Assembly (NCBI GenBank): GCA_963702555.1
Contig: CAVPCW010000010.1
Span: 620,001 to 684,000, forward strand
Direction of reading: 5' to 3'
DNA from: CAMFLJ01 sp963702555
GTDB lineage: Bacteria; Actinomycetota; Acidimicrobiia; Acidimicrobiales; Acidimicrobilacustridaceae
Length of the DNA: 64,000 bases
Each line of letters begins with the position of its first letter. Within the stretch, counting starts at the first letter, position 1. Position numbers and translations under genes: made by a program. Of the stretch, positions 8,235 to 16,948 are shown in pieces. The notes beneath the pieces were generated by a model that saw nothing but the letters and a program-made list of their open reading frames with translations, had not been told where the DNA came from and did not search any database.

Positions 8235-8840
8235 GTGGCCCCTTCCCCCACCGACGCACCCACCCGTCCCTCGCCCCGAGGGGGCACCCACCGGGTGCTC
8301 TTCGGCGTCGTCGCCGTGGGTTGGCTCCTGCTCGACCAGCTCTCGAAGAGCTGGGCCGTGCGCAACCTCAGCGGTCGCGACATCGACGTCGTCTGGACCC
8401 TGCGCTTCAACCTCGCGTACAACTCCGGCGCCTCGTTCTCGATGGGCGAGGGCTGGGGTCGCTGGATCGCCCTGGTGGCCGTCCTCATCGTCGCCCTGCT
8501 GATCTGGCAGGGCCTCACCGTGCGCACCCGCCTCGCCGCGGTGGCCCTCGCCCTGATCGTCGGGGGTGCCCTCGGCAACGTGGTCGACCGCGCCTTCCGG
8601 GCCGGCAACGGTGGCTTCCTGGGCGGCTCCGTCGTCGACTTCATCGACTTCCAGTGGTGGCCGGTGTTCAACGTCGCCGACATGGGGGTCGTGGTCGGTG
8701 CGATCCTGCTGATCGTGAGCACCTTCCTCCCCGTGCCCGACGATGACGACGACACCGTCTCCGAGGCGCCCTCCCCGGGCGTCACCGACGACGCCACGAG
8801 CGGCGCCGACCCCACCTCCAGCGACTCGAACGGCGCCTGA
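8235..8840 (+). CDS. lspA: Lipoprotein signal peptidase II
   Basis: 201-residue membrane aspartyl protease that cleaves lipoprotein signal peptides before the lipidated Cys. Seen: four hydrophobic segments, DQLSKSWAV, NLAYNSGASFSMG, and both catalytic aspartates in GNVVDR and FNVADMGVVVGAIL. The N-terminus has an extra Pro-rich stretch and the C-terminus an acidic/Ser tail beyond the core of about 160 residues. The GTG at 8235 is the first start after the preceding stop (8211) that does not extend into it. The rluD ATG follows the TGA by one base, as in many genomes. Confidence 0.93.
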   Translation: MAPSPTDAPTRPSPRGGTHRVLFGVVAVGWLLLDQLSKSWAVRNLSGRDIDVVWTLRFNLAYNSGASFSMGEGWGRWIALVAVLIVALLIWQGLTVRTRLAAVALALIVGGALGNVVDRAFRAGNGGFLGGSVVDFIDFQWWPVFNVADMGVVVGAILLIVSTFLPVPDDDDDTVSEAPSPGVTDDATSGADPTSSDSNGA

Positions 8841-8841
8841 C

Positions 8842-9783
8842 ATGGGCGTCGTCGAGACGGTGCCCGGCCCGCTCGACGGCGAGCGCATCGACCGCGTCGT
8901 CGCCATGGTCACCGGCGCCAGCCGCACCCAGGTCGTCGAGTGGCTCGATGCGGGCCTGATCCGCCGCAACGGCACGGTCGCCACCAGCCGATCGGCCCGC
9001 CTGGTCGAGGGCGACGTGGTCGAGGTCGACGTCGATCTCGACGCGCCGGCCGAGGCCCTGGTGCCCGAGCCCGACATCGAGATCCCGGTCGTCTACGCCG
9101 ACGACGACCTCATCGTCATCGACAAGCCGTCGGGCCTGGTCGTGCATCCCGGAGCCGGCAACACCACCGGCACCCTGGTCCACGGGCTGCTCGCCCGCTA
9201 CCCCGAGATCGCCGAGGTCGGCGACCCCACCCGGCCCGGCATCGTGCACCGCCTCGACAAGGACACCTCCGGGCTGATGCTCGTGGCCCGCAGCCAGGCG
9301 GCCTACGAGGTCCTGGTGGAGATGCTCGCCGCCCACGAGGTGGAGCGCCGCTACCTCACCCTCGTCTGGGGCATCCCCGAGGCCCGCAGCGGCATGGTCG
9401 ACGCCCCCATCGGCCGCTCCACCCGGGAGCCCACCCGCATGATCGTCAGCGCCCAGGGCAAGGAGGCCCGCACCCGCTACGACGTCGTGCGCACCTTCGA
9501 GGAGCCGGCGCCGTGCTCGCTCATCGAGTGCCGCCTCGAGACCGGCCGCACCCACCAGATCCGGGTGCACATGGCGGCCATCGGCCACGCCGTGGTCGGC
9601 GACGCCCGCTACCGGGGCGTGAAGCCGTCGATCCCGGCGCCGCGAATGGTGCTGCACTCGGCCGCGCTGGCGCTCGACCATCCGACCCGCCCCGACGAGC
9701 GCCTGTCGTTCGAGTCGCCGCTTCCGCCCGACCTGGCGGCCGTGGTCGACGGGCTCAGCGAGAGCCGGCCCACGGGGGAGTGA
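8842..9783 (+). CDS. rluD: RluA-family 23S rRNA pseudouridine synthase
   Basis: 313 residues. Seen: an N-terminal S4 RNA-binding domain (RIDRVVAMVTGASRTQVVEWLDAGLI), then the RluA catalytic domain with VIDKPSGLVVHPG, the motif HRLDKDTSGLMLVA with its catalytic Asp, and the late GRTHQIRVHMA block. Family members isomerise uridines in helix 69 of 23S rRNA; the exact target is inferred. Length is normal. Its last 29 bases overlap the convergent Rrf2 gene. Confidence 0.92.
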   Translation: MGVVETVPGPLDGERIDRVVAMVTGASRTQVVEWLDAGLIRRNGTVATSRSARLVEGDVVEVDVDLDAPAEALVPEPDIEIPVVYADDDLIVIDKPSGLVVHPGAGNTTGTLVHGLLARYPEIAEVGDPTRPGIVHRLDKDTSGLMLVARSQAAYEVLVEMLAAHEVERRYLTLVWGIPEARSGMVDAPIGRSTREPTRMIVSAQGKEARTRYDVVRTFEEPAPCSLIECRLETGRTHQIRVHMAAIGHAVVGDARYRGVKPSIPAPRMVLHSAALALDHPTRPDERLSFESPLPPDLAAVVDGLSESRPTGE

Positions 9784-10249
9784 CCACGGGGGCCGCCTCC
9801 TCGCCGGGCCAGGTGGCCTCGCCGCGGGCCATCGTCACGATGTCGGCCAGGGTGGCGGCCTCGAGGTAGCGGCGCATGTGCTCGCCCACGTCGGCCCACA
9901 CCGCGAGCAGCACGCACTGGCCCTCGTGGTCGCAGGCACCGTCGGTGTGGGGCTGGCCGAAGTCGCCGGCCACGATCGGGCCGTCGACGGCGCTGATGAT
10001 GTCGGAGAGGCTGATGTCCTCCGGGTCGCGGGCCAGGACGTAGCCGCCGCCGACCCCCCGCTTCGAGCGCACCAGACCGGCGCCCTTGAGGGCGAGGAGG
10101 ATCTGCTCGAGGTACGGCTGGGGGAGGCCCGTGCGCTCGGCGATGTCGCGGACCGACGTGGGCCCGCCACCCTCGTCGAGGTGGAGCGCCAGGGAGAGCA
10201 GCGCCCGGCTCGCGTAATCGCCGCGGGTGGAGACCTTCACGCCCGGCAT
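9755..10249 (-). CDS. Rrf2-family transcription regulator
   Basis: 164-residue winged-helix regulator. Seen: KVSTRGDYASRALLSLALHLDEG, the recognition region RDIAERTGLPQPYLEQILLALKGAGLV, and the wing RSKRGVGGGYVLARDPEDISLSDIISAVDG, all characteristic of Rrf2 (IscR, NsrR, CymR). Two Cys in CDHEGQC sit where IscR and NsrR have iron-sulfur ligands; the third ligand is missing, so cluster binding is uncertain. ATG at 10249; an in-frame GTG three codons later is possible. It stands alone, facing rluD. Confidence 0.85.
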   Translation of the reverse strand: MPGVKVSTRGDYASRALLSLALHLDEGGGPTSVRDIAERTGLPQPYLEQILLALKGAGLVRSKRGVGGGYVLARDPEDISLSDIISAVDGPIVAGDFGQPHTDGACDHEGQCVLLAVWADVGEHMRRYLEAATLADIVTMARGEATWPGEEAAPVVTPPWAGSR

Positions 10250-10346
10250 CGTAGGGGGAGCGGGGCGCCCTCGGGCGCGTGGTCGGCCACGAGTGACGGC
10301 CGGGAGGTGCGGGGCGCTACCGTGACCCGGGTACTGGAGGTCTGAC

Positions 10347-11450
10347 GTGGCCGACGAACGACCGCTGCTCCCTGACTACGAGGGAGCCTGCATCACCAAC
10401 ATCGTGCCGGCCCTGCTCGAGCCCGGGCAGGCCTGGCCGACGTGGTTCCCTGCCGCCGCCGAGGACGCCGACCAGGTCGTGCTGCTCGTGCTCGACGGCC
10501 TCGGCTGGAACCAGCTGGAGGCTCGCCGGAGCCTGGCCCCCACGATCTCCGGGCTGGCGGGCGGCTCGATCACCACGGTGGCGCCGTCCACCACGGCGGC
10601 GGCGCTCACCTCGATCTCCACCGGCCTCCCTCCGGGCACGCACGGCATCGTCGGCTACCGCATGAACGTCGAGGGCGACGTGCTCAACGTGCTGCGCTGG
10701 CAGGCCGCCGGTCGCGACGCCCGGGCGAGCATCCCGCCCGACAAGGTCCAGATCCACGAGGCCTTCGCCGGTCAGCGGCCTCCGGTCGTCACCCGCGCCG
10801 AGTTCCGCGACACCGGCTTCACCCAGGCCCACCTCGACCGCACCCGCATCGCCGGCTGGCGGGTCACCTCCACGCTCGTCACCGAGGTCGCCCAGCTGCT
10901 GCGCCGCGGCGAGCCGTTCGTCTACGCCTACTACGAGGGCATCGACAAGGTGGCCCACGAGTACGGCCTCGGCGAGTTCTACGACGCCGAGCTCCACACC
11001 GTCGACGCCCTCGTCGGCGACATCCTCGCCGTGCTGCCCCCCGGCGCGGTGCTGGTCGTCACCTCCGACCACGGCCAGGTCGACGTCGGCCCCAACATCA
11101 TCACCCCGGCCCCCGAGGTCATGTCCCACGTCGACCTCCAGTCCGGCGAGGGTCGCTTCCGTTGGCTCCACGCCCGGCCGGGGCACACCCGCCACCTGCT
11201 GGAGGCGGCCACCGAGCACCACTCCGACACCGGCTGGGTGGTGTCGCTCGACCAGGTCGTCGACGAGCACTGGTTCGGCCCGGTCGTGGTCGAGTCGGCC
11301 CGCCGCATGCTCGGCGACGTCGCCCTCGTCGCCCGAGACGCCGTGAGCTACCACGACCCGGCCGACGGCGGCCCGTTCGAGCTGGTGGCCCGCCACGGGT
11401 CGGTCACCGCCGACGAGATGCTCGTGCCGCTGCTCGTCGGCCGTCGCTGA
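10347..11450 (+). CDS. Alkaline-phosphatase-superfamily phosphodiesterase
   Basis: 367 residues similar to type I phosphodiesterase/nucleotide pyrophosphatase proteins. Seen: VLLVLDGLGWNQLE with the metal Asp, the nucleophile region TTVAPSTTAAALTSISTGLPPGTHGIVGYRM, YYEGIDKVAHEYG with Asp and His, and TSDHGQVDVG with the second Asp-His pair. The substrate is unknown. No signal peptide, so probably cytoplasmic. GTG start with GGAGG six bases before it. Confidence 0.82.
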   Translation: MADERPLLPDYEGACITNIVPALLEPGQAWPTWFPAAAEDADQVVLLVLDGLGWNQLEARRSLAPTISGLAGGSITTVAPSTTAAALTSISTGLPPGTHGIVGYRMNVEGDVLNVLRWQAAGRDARASIPPDKVQIHEAFAGQRPPVVTRAEFRDTGFTQAHLDRTRIAGWRVTSTLVTEVAQLLRRGEPFVYAYYEGIDKVAHEYGLGEFYDAELHTVDALVGDILAVLPPGAVLVVTSDHGQVDVGPNIITPAPEVMSHVDLQSGEGRFRWLHARPGHTRHLLEAATEHHSDTGWVVSLDQVVDEHWFGPVVVESARRMLGDVALVARDAVSYHDPADGGPFELVARHGSVTADEMLVPLLVGRR

Positions 11451-11454
11451 CCCG

Positions 11455-11814
11455 GTGCCCTTCCGAACCTTCACGGTCGAGGAGGCCCACGCGGTCGCCG
11501 CCGTGGTGATCGAGCTGGGCGACCAGTTGGTCCAGGTCCGCGCCGAGCTCACCGAGCACCGGGCCCTCGGCGACGACGGCTCGCTGCCCGAGCTGAAGGG
11601 GCTCGAGGCCCGCCTCGCCGACCTGCTCGACCAGATCATGGCGCTCGAGGTGCAGCTCAAGGGCTGGGCGCCGCTGCTCGTCGACATCGTCGTCGAGCAC
11701 GAGGGCCGCCAGGTGCTGTTCTGCCTGCTCGAGGGCGACCGCGAGGTCCGCTGGTACCACGAGGTCGACCACGGCTTCCCCGGCCGCCGGCCCCTCTCCC
11801 ACCTGGGCCTCTGA
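11455..11814 (+). CDS. DUF2203 family protein
   Basis: 119-residue protein of unknown function resembling DUF2203. Seen: FRTFTVEEAHAVAAVV at the start, a helical middle LEARLADLLDQIMALEVQLKGW, and the family ending REVRWYHEVDHGFPGRRPLSHL. The predicted coiled coil and acidic surface suggest a small soluble helper. GTG start four bases after the phosphodiesterase stop, so co-transcribed. Confidence 0.75.
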   Translation: MPFRTFTVEEAHAVAAVVIELGDQLVQVRAELTEHRALGDDGSLPELKGLEARLADLLDQIMALEVQLKGWAPLLVDIVVEHEGRQVLFCLLEGDREVRWYHEVDHGFPGRRPLSHLGL

Positions 11815-11821
11815 CCCCCGG

Positions 11822-11859
11822 GGCTCGTTTCGGCACCCTCTGGGGTGCTCGATCGAGCC
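11822..11859. terminator. Bidirectional hairpin terminator
   Basis: Outer arms GGCTCG / CGAGCC and inner arms GCACCC / GGGTGC (loop TCTG) in the gap between the convergent DUF2203 and citrate-synthase genes. The right arm continues as GAGCCACC, the ending also seen in the inverted repeats at 23416 and 39725. Confidence 0.65.
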
Positions 11860-11881
11860 ACCGGGCTGTGGTGGGCGGGGT

Positions 11882-13096
11882 TCAGGGGCCGGTGTAGATG
11901 GCCCGGGGGCGGTAGCGCAGCGGGCGCTCGTCGTACTCCTCGAGCACGTGGGCGACCCAGCCGGCCGTGCGACCGATGGTGAAGATCCCCTCGGTGGCGC
12001 CGAACGGCATGCTCCCGGCCAGTGCGAGGGCCCCGAGGGCGAAGTCGACGTTGGGCTCGGCGCCGGTGGCGTCGACGGCGATGCGTCGCACCCCCTCGAC
12101 GGCGCGGAGCACGGGGGCGGTGGCGATGCGCTCGACCTGGTCGAGCACGAGCGTGGCTCGAGGGTCGCCGTCGTCGTAGAGGTGGTGGCCGAACCCGGGG
12201 ATGGTCTCGCCGGCCTCGAGGGCACCCTCGACGGCCCCGGCCGGGTTCCCGGTGGTGAGCGCTTCGGCCAGGATCCGGTGGATGCCGATGGCGGCGCGGC
12301 CGTGGAGGGGCCCGCTCACCGCGCCGATGGCGGCCAGCACGCAGGCGAAGGGGTTGGCCCGGGTGGAGGCCGCGACCCGTGCGGCGAGGGTGGAGGTCGC
12401 CATCTCGTGGTCGGCGAGCAGCACGAGCGTGGCGTCGAGGGCCCTCAGCCGCGCCGCGGTGGGGCGCTGGGGGGAGAGGCGGGGCCACAGCTCGGTGGCC
12501 ACCGGTCGGGGGGCGCTGCCGCCATCCACGGCCCCCACCGGCAGCGGCGTGCGGGCGAACACGGTGATCATCGTGCGGGCCTTGCGGCGCACGGTGTCGG
12601 GGCGCAGGTCGCCGCGCGACTCGTCGGCGGCCGCCACCGCCGCCACCGCCACGGCGAGGCGGGCGGCGATCGGGGAGGTCTCGGGCAGGGTCGCAGTCGC
12701 GGACGCGGCGACGGTGAGCGCGGCCTCGGGCACGGGCCACACCGGCCGGGCCTGCTCGGGGAGGGAGCCGGTCCACAGCAGCTCGGCCACCGCCTCGAAC
12801 GGCACGCGCCCGGCGAGGCCCGCGACCTCGAGGCCGCGGTAGCGCAGGCGGCCGTCGGTGATGCTGGTGAGCCCGGAGGCCAGGACGACGTCGACCGACC
12901 CGGCCCGTTCGGTGCGGGCCCGGGGTCGGCCCCGACGGGCCAGGCCGTCGACCTCGTCGGGGTCGAACCACGACGTGCGGCCGTCGTTGCCGACGCTGCG
13001 GTGCAGCAGGCCCCGGCTCACGTAGGCGTAGACGGTGGCGCGCTGCACGCCGAGGCGGGTGGCCACCTGGTCGGCGGTGAGGAGGTTGCGTGTCAT
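11882..13096 (-). CDS. Citrate synthase-like protein with N-terminal HTH domain
   Basis: 404 residues. Residues about 1-55 form a MerR/excisionase-type helix-turn-helix (LLTADQVATRLGVQRATVYAYVSRGLLHRS, then wing GRTSWFDPDEVDGLARRGRPR). The rest is a short citrate synthase: RYRGLEVAGLA, ALVLLADHEMATSTLAARVAAST, GAVSGPLHGRAAIG, IPGFGHHLYDDGDPRA, and a C-terminal AGWVAHVLEE...YTGP block. The catalytic His and the late His are visible. HTH-citrate synthase fusions are known in actinobacteria, but their regulatory role is poorly defined. ATG at 13096 (a TTG one codon upstream is possible). TACGAT lies eight bases upstream. Divergent from a second citrate synthase. Confidence 0.85.
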   Translation of the reverse strand: MTRNLLTADQVATRLGVQRATVYAYVSRGLLHRSVGNDGRTSWFDPDEVDGLARRGRPRARTERAGSVDVVLASGLTSITDGRLRYRGLEVAGLAGRVPFEAVAELLWTGSLPEQARPVWPVPEAALTVAASATATLPETSPIAARLAVAVAAVAAADESRGDLRPDTVRRKARTMITVFARTPLPVGAVDGGSAPRPVATELWPRLSPQRPTAARLRALDATLVLLADHEMATSTLAARVAASTRANPFACVLAAIGAVSGPLHGRAAIGIHRILAEALTTGNPAGAVEGALEAGETIPGFGHHLYDDGDPRATLVLDQVERIATAPVLRAVEGVRRIAVDATGAEPNVDFALGALALAGSMPFGATEGIFTIGRTAGWVAHVLEEYDERPLRYRPRAIYTGP

Positions 13097-13121
13097 CAAC
13101 GTTGATCGTACTCAAGATTGA
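13095..13121. promoter_or_regulatory. Tandem operator between the two citrate synthase genes
   Basis: Two TCAANNTTGA sites lie 16 bases apart centre to centre: TCAACGTTGA (13096-13105, inside the perfect palindrome ATCAACGTTGAT) and TCAAGATTGA (13112-13121). The first covers the start codon of the HTH-citrate synthase gene. The second lies upstream of that gene's -10 box (minus-strand TACGAT, 13105-13110). A half-site TTGATCGT recurs near 13139 before the other gene. Likely autoregulation by the HTH protein (inference). Confidence 0.55.
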
Positions 13122-13152
13122 TTTTCTGGCCACAGGGGTTGATCGTCGGGTC

Positions 13153-14367
13153 ATGACCATCACTCCCACCACCGCTCACGCGAGCCCCGCCGGATCGTCC
13201 GGCCCCACGCCCTCCGACCTCCCTCTTCCCGCCCTGGCCCCGCCCGGGCTCAAGGGCCTCGTCGTGGCCGACACCACCATCGGCGACGTCCGTGGCGCCG
13301 AGGGCTTCTTCCACTACCGCCAGTACTCCGCCGTCGAGCTGGCCGGGTCGCGCAGCTTCGAGGACGTCTGGCACCTCCTGCTGCTCGGCCACCTCCCCGA
13401 CGCCGCCGAGCGCCGGTCCTTCCATGCCGCCACCGCGCCCCTGCGGGCCCTGCCTCCGACCGTGTTGGCCGCCCTGCCCGCCATCGCCGCCTCGGGCGCG
13501 GCGCCGCTCTCGCAGCTCGCCACCGGCCTCGCCCTCACCGGCGGGGCCCTCGGCCTGCGCCCCATGCTCGACCTCGACCCCGCCGAGCGGCTCGACGACG
13601 CCCTCGCCCTGGTGGCGGTGGTGCCCACCCTCGTGGCCGCCCTCCACCGCCTCGGCCTCGGTCTGGCCCCGATCGAGCCCGACTCCTCGCTCGGGCACGC
13701 GGCCGACTACCTGTGGATGCTGAGTGGCGAGGTCCCCGCCGCCGACGAGGCCCGAGCGGTCGACGCCTACCTCGTGCTCACCGCCGACCACGGCTTCAAC
13801 GCCTCGACGTTCACCAGCCGCGTCATCGCCTCCACCGGCGCCGACCTCGGGGCCTGCGTCGTCGGTGCCCTCGGAGCCCTCTCTGGGCCGCTCCACGGGG
13901 GCGCCCCGAGCCGGGCCCTCGACCTGCTCGACGAGATCGGCGACCCGTCCCGCTCGGCCGAGGTCATCGAGGCGAAGGTCGCCGCCGGTGAGCGCATCAT
14001 GGGCTTCGGCCACGCCGTCTACGTCGGCGAGGACCCCCGCTCGGTGCTGCTGCGGGACCTGGCGACCCAGCTCGGCGGGCCCCAGGCCGAGCTCGCCCGC
14101 ACCACCGAGGCGGCCGTGGTCGAGACGCTCGCCCGCCTCAAGCCCGAGCGCGACCTGCGCACCAACGTCGAGTTCTTCGCCGGGGTCGTGATGGAGCGCT
14201 GCGGCATCCCGCGGGAGCTGTTCACCTCGACCTTCGCCGTCAGCCGAACCGCCGGCTGGTGCGCGCACGGCCTCGAGCAGGCAGCGGCCCGTCGTCTCAT
14301 CCGCCCCTCGGCCCGCTACACCGGCCCGGCGCCGGCCGTCGCTGTCCCCACGATCGGGGAGGCGTGA
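13153..14367 (+). CDS. Citrate/2-methylcitrate synthase paralogue
   Basis: 404-residue citrate synthase that would condense an acyl-CoA with oxaloacetate. Seen: KGLVVADTTIGDVRGAEGFFHYRQY, FEDVWHLLLLGHLP, LVLTADHGFNASTFTSRVIAST with the first active His, GALSGPLHGGAPSRALDLL with the second, IMGFGHAVYVGEDPRS, and AGWCAHGLEQ...RYTGPAP. No DNA-binding domain. Starts at ATG 13153; the frame is open further upstream, but that would run through the operator. Partner of the divergent HTH fusion; acetyl- versus propionyl-CoA preference cannot be read from sequence. Confidence 0.88.
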   Translation: MTITPTTAHASPAGSSGPTPSDLPLPALAPPGLKGLVVADTTIGDVRGAEGFFHYRQYSAVELAGSRSFEDVWHLLLLGHLPDAAERRSFHAATAPLRALPPTVLAALPAIAASGAAPLSQLATGLALTGGALGLRPMLDLDPAERLDDALALVAVVPTLVAALHRLGLGLAPIEPDSSLGHAADYLWMLSGEVPAADEARAVDAYLVLTADHGFNASTFTSRVIASTGADLGACVVGALGALSGPLHGGAPSRALDLLDEIGDPSRSAEVIEAKVAAGERIMGFGHAVYVGEDPRSVLLRDLATQLGGPQAELARTTEAAVVETLARLKPERDLRTNVEFFAGVVMERCGIPRELFTSTFAVSRTAGWCAHGLEQAAARRLIRPSARYTGPAPAVAVPTIGEA

Positions 14368-14741
14368 TGGACCACGACGAGGGCGTCCGCCTGGGCGAGG
14401 GCTGGGTCGCCGACTGGAACCGCCACGACCTCGACGCCGTCATGGCCCGCCTCCACGACGACATCGTGTTCAGCTCCCCGCACATCCCGGTGATGGTCGG
14501 CGAGCCGAGCGGCGTGCTCCGCGGGAAGCCGGCGGTCCGGGCCTACTGGGCCAGCGCGCTCGAGCTGTTGCCCGACCTCCACTTCGACCTGCTCGGCATC
14601 ACCGTGGGCCACGACGCCCTGGCCGTGCGGTACGTGAACGAGCGGGGGAGGGAGTCCATCGAGGTGCTGCTGCTCGACGCCGACGGGCTCGTCGTCCGCG
14701 GCGCCGGCACCTACGGTGAACCGCCTGGGGTGCCCTCCTGA
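14367..14741 (+). CDS. SnoaL/NTF2-like protein
   Basis: 124-residue cone-fold protein of the SnoaL-like/NTF2 superfamily. Seen: GWVADWNRHDLDAVMARLHDDIVFSSP, the typical first helices, then LRGKPAVRAYWASALELLPDLHFDLLGI. Such proteins include isomerases, hydrolases and inert binding proteins, so no reaction is assigned. Its ATG overlaps the citrate synthase stop by one base (TGATG), so the two are translated together. Confidence 0.75.
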   Translation: MDHDEGVRLGEGWVADWNRHDLDAVMARLHDDIVFSSPHIPVMVGEPSGVLRGKPAVRAYWASALELLPDLHFDLLGITVGHDALAVRYVNERGRESIEVLLLDADGLVVRGAGTYGEPPGVPS

Positions 14742-14768
14742 CGGGGGAGGGCCGCGAACGGAGGTGAC

Positions 14769-15653
14769 GTGGCCCCGACGACCCGCGAGCTCTGGCAGGC
14801 CACCGAGGCCGTGCACGCCGTGGCCTACTTCGCCCCGGAGGTCGCCGACGCGGTGGCCGCCGCCGGCGTGGCGGGCTGGTGGCGGGGCTACTTCGCGGGC
14901 CGGGCCGCACCCATGGGCGTCACCGACCCGTCGGTGGTCACGGCGCTGTTCGCCAACTTCGCCCCGGCCATGGTCCAGCGCTGCCTCCCGTCGGCGTGGA
15001 AGGGCGCCGGCCCGCGCGACGTGCTGGCGGCCAGGGCCGAGGGGCTCGAGGCCGCCTTCCGCCGGGTCGACGCGCCCGACGGTGCCCTCACCGAGGCGCT
15101 GGTGCCCGTGCTCGACCTCCTCGACCGCGCCGCCGACCACGCACCCACCCTCGGCCGCCCGCTGGCCGCGGCCTGGGCCCACCACCGCGCCCGCTCCCTC
15201 GCCGGAGCCCACGAGCCCTCACCCGCCATGCGGGCCTGGCTGGCCACCACCGTGCTGCGCGAGCAGCGCGGCGACGCCCACGTGGCGGCGGTGGCCAACG
15301 CCGGGCTCGACGGCTGTGAGGTGCTGGTCACCATGGTCGGCACCGGCCGGGTGCCCACCGACATGATGCGCGAGGCGCGGGGCTGGACGGCCGAGGACTG
15401 GCAGGCCGCCACCGACCGCCTGGTCGCCCGTGGCCTGGTGCACCCCGACGGCCGCCTCACCTCCGACGGCATGGCGCTGCGCATCACGCTCGAGGACGTC
15501 ACCGACCGGGCCGCCACCGTGGCGTGGGCGGCCCTCGACGACGACGAGCGCACCGGGGTGTACCGGGCCCTGCGACCGGTGGGTGCCCTGCTCTCCGAGC
15601 GGGTGCCCATCCGGGTGCCCAACCCCATTGGCTGGGAGCCCGTCGGCTCCTGA
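14769..15653 (+). CDS. SCO6745/SalK family protein
   Basis: 294-residue protein resembling the SCO6745 family (SalK-like), common in actinobacteria and of unknown biochemical role. Seen: N-terminal helices with ATEAVHAVAYFAPEVADA, the GYFAGRAAPMG motif, FANFAPAMVQRCLPSAW, and a C-terminal winged-helix-like part (WTAEDWQAATDRLVARGLVHPDGRLTSDGMAL). GTG start preceded by GGAGG four bases upstream, 27 bases after the SnoaL-like gene. Confidence 0.72.
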   Translation: MAPTTRELWQATEAVHAVAYFAPEVADAVAAAGVAGWWRGYFAGRAAPMGVTDPSVVTALFANFAPAMVQRCLPSAWKGAGPRDVLAARAEGLEAAFRRVDAPDGALTEALVPVLDLLDRAADHAPTLGRPLAAAWAHHRARSLAGAHEPSPAMRAWLATTVLREQRGDAHVAAVANAGLDGCEVLVTMVGTGRVPTDMMREARGWTAEDWQAATDRLVARGLVHPDGRLTSDGMALRITLEDVTDRAATVAWAALDDDERTGVYRALRPVGALLSERVPIRVPNPIGWEPVGS

Positions 15654-15666
15654 CATCGGGCGGGCG

Positions 15667-15672
15667 TAGCCT
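15667..15672 (+). promoter_or_regulatory. -10 box, leaderless geometry
   Basis: TAGCCT ends six bases before the ATG at 15679, with no ribosome binding site. Confidence 0.5.
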
Positions 15673-15678
15673 CACCCC

Positions 15679-16062
15679 ATGAGCGTGCCCGTCGAGCCGA
15701 GCGCCGTCCGTGACCGCATCGCCGAGTACGGCACCGTCGCCTACCTCGTCACGGTGGGGGAGCAGGGGCGGGCCCACGTGGTGTCGGTCGAGGTCCGGGT
15801 CGACGGCGACCGGCTGGTCGTCCCCACCGGTCGCACCAGCCGCCGCAACCTCGAGGCCAACCCCGCGCTCACCCTGCTGTGGCCGCCCCGGCCCGACCCC
15901 ACCTACAGCATGCTCGTCGACGGGGTCGCCACCTCGTTCTCCGACGAGCCGGCCGAGGCGACGGTCGAGCCGCACTCGGCGGTGCTGCACCGCGTGGCGG
16001 CGGCGACCGGAGACGGCCCGAACTGCGTGGCCGTGACCGACGGCCCTCCCCTCGAGTGCTGA
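15679..16062 (+). CDS. Pyridoxamine-phosphate-oxidase-fold protein
   Basis: 127-residue split-barrel flavin or F420-binding protein. Seen: VAYLVTVGEQGRAHVVSVEVRVDGDRLVVPTG, GRTSRRNLEANPALTLLWPP and a short tail with GDGPNCVAVTD. The family includes FMN- and F420-dependent reductases and heme-binding proteins, and the cofactor cannot be decided here. Single-gene unit with its own -10 box. Confidence 0.75.
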   Translation: MSVPVEPSAVRDRIAEYGTVAYLVTVGEQGRAHVVSVEVRVDGDRLVVPTGRTSRRNLEANPALTLLWPPRPDPTYSMLVDGVATSFSDEPAEATVEPHSAVLHRVAAATGDGPNCVAVTDGPPLEC

Positions 16063-16228
16063 TGCGCCGGACGGGGCCGCAGCGGATCACGGACCTGCCT
16101 CCACCGGATGACGCTGATGGCGTGGTTGCGCACTCTCGGTGCGGTCACCCCCTCTGGATGGCGGGCTGAGCGGAGCGGGTGTGAGGATGGAACCTCGGTG
16201 ACCGGCGGGTCCCCAGGGACACAGGCGA

Positions 16229-16867
16229 ATGAGAGCGAAGGCGATGCAGCGACCAGTCGTGGCGGCGGTCATGGTGATGGCGATGGCCCTGGTGGCCGGA
16301 TGCATCCCCCAGTACGAGGGGAACCCGACCGGCCTGCGCGTCGGGTTCCTGGGGGACTCGACCATGGACCTCCTGCGCGAGGAGCTGCCGGTGCTGCTGA
16401 ACGACCGGTACCGGACCTCGCTGGAGGCCTTCCCGGGGTACACGGTGGCCGGCCTCCAGGACGAGGCGACGTTGTACGCGGTCTCCAAGCCCGACGTGAT
16501 GGTCATCTCCGCCGGCACCATGGACGCCTACACGGACGTGCAGCCCTGGGACGGGTTCCAGATGTTCCTCGGTCTCGGGTCCACCATCGACAAGTACGCC
16601 GGCTGCGTCGTGTGGGTGAACGTCATGAATGGCGAGGGCTATCCGCCTCCGGGCACCGCTCAGTGGGCTGTCGACCGGGCCAACGCGATCAATGCGGCCC
16701 TTCGCTACTGGGCGACCAGGTATCCGAGGCTGCGCATCGTCGACTGGAGCGCAGCCGTTCTCGCCCAGGGCACCGACGAGCTGCTGATCCCGCTGAACCC
16801 CCACGCCAACGAGAAGGGCCAGGCGGTGATGGCCCAGCTGATCGCTGACGCCCTCGCGACGTGCTGA
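16229..16867 (+). CDS. Secreted SGNH-hydrolase-like lipoprotein
   Basis: 212 residues. Seen: a signal peptide ending in the lipobox LVAGC (Cys about 25), so the protein is probably lipidated and anchored outside. Then RVGFLGDSTMD with the block I GDS of SGNH esterases, IVSAG-like ISAGTMDAY (block III region), and a terminal PLNPHANEKG with the block V His. The catalytic Ser and His are visible; the usual Asp two before the His is replaced by Pro-Leu-Asn context, so activity is uncertain. The 166 bases before it hold no clear promoter. Codon use is slightly less GC-biased than its neighbours. Confidence 0.75.
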   Translation: MRAKAMQRPVVAAVMVMAMALVAGCIPQYEGNPTGLRVGFLGDSTMDLLREELPVLLNDRYRTSLEAFPGYTVAGLQDEATLYAVSKPDVMVISAGTMDAYTDVQPWDGFQMFLGLGSTIDKYAGCVVWVNVMNGEGYPPPGTAQWAVDRANAINAALRYWATRYPRLRIVDWSAAVLAQGTDELLIPLNPHANEKGQAVMAQLIADALATC

Positions 16868-16948
16868 GCGTCTCGCTCGTCCGGCGTCGGCCTTGGCGGC
16901 CTGCAGCCCGGTTGTCGCGCGGCGCACGGTTGGGAAAGGATCTCCGCC

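Noticed and set aside
7273..8259. N-terminal extension of ileS by about 330 codons
   Set aside because: The extension is low-complexity Arg/Gly/Leu sequence antisense to the Ala/Lys repeats of the DksA-like gene.
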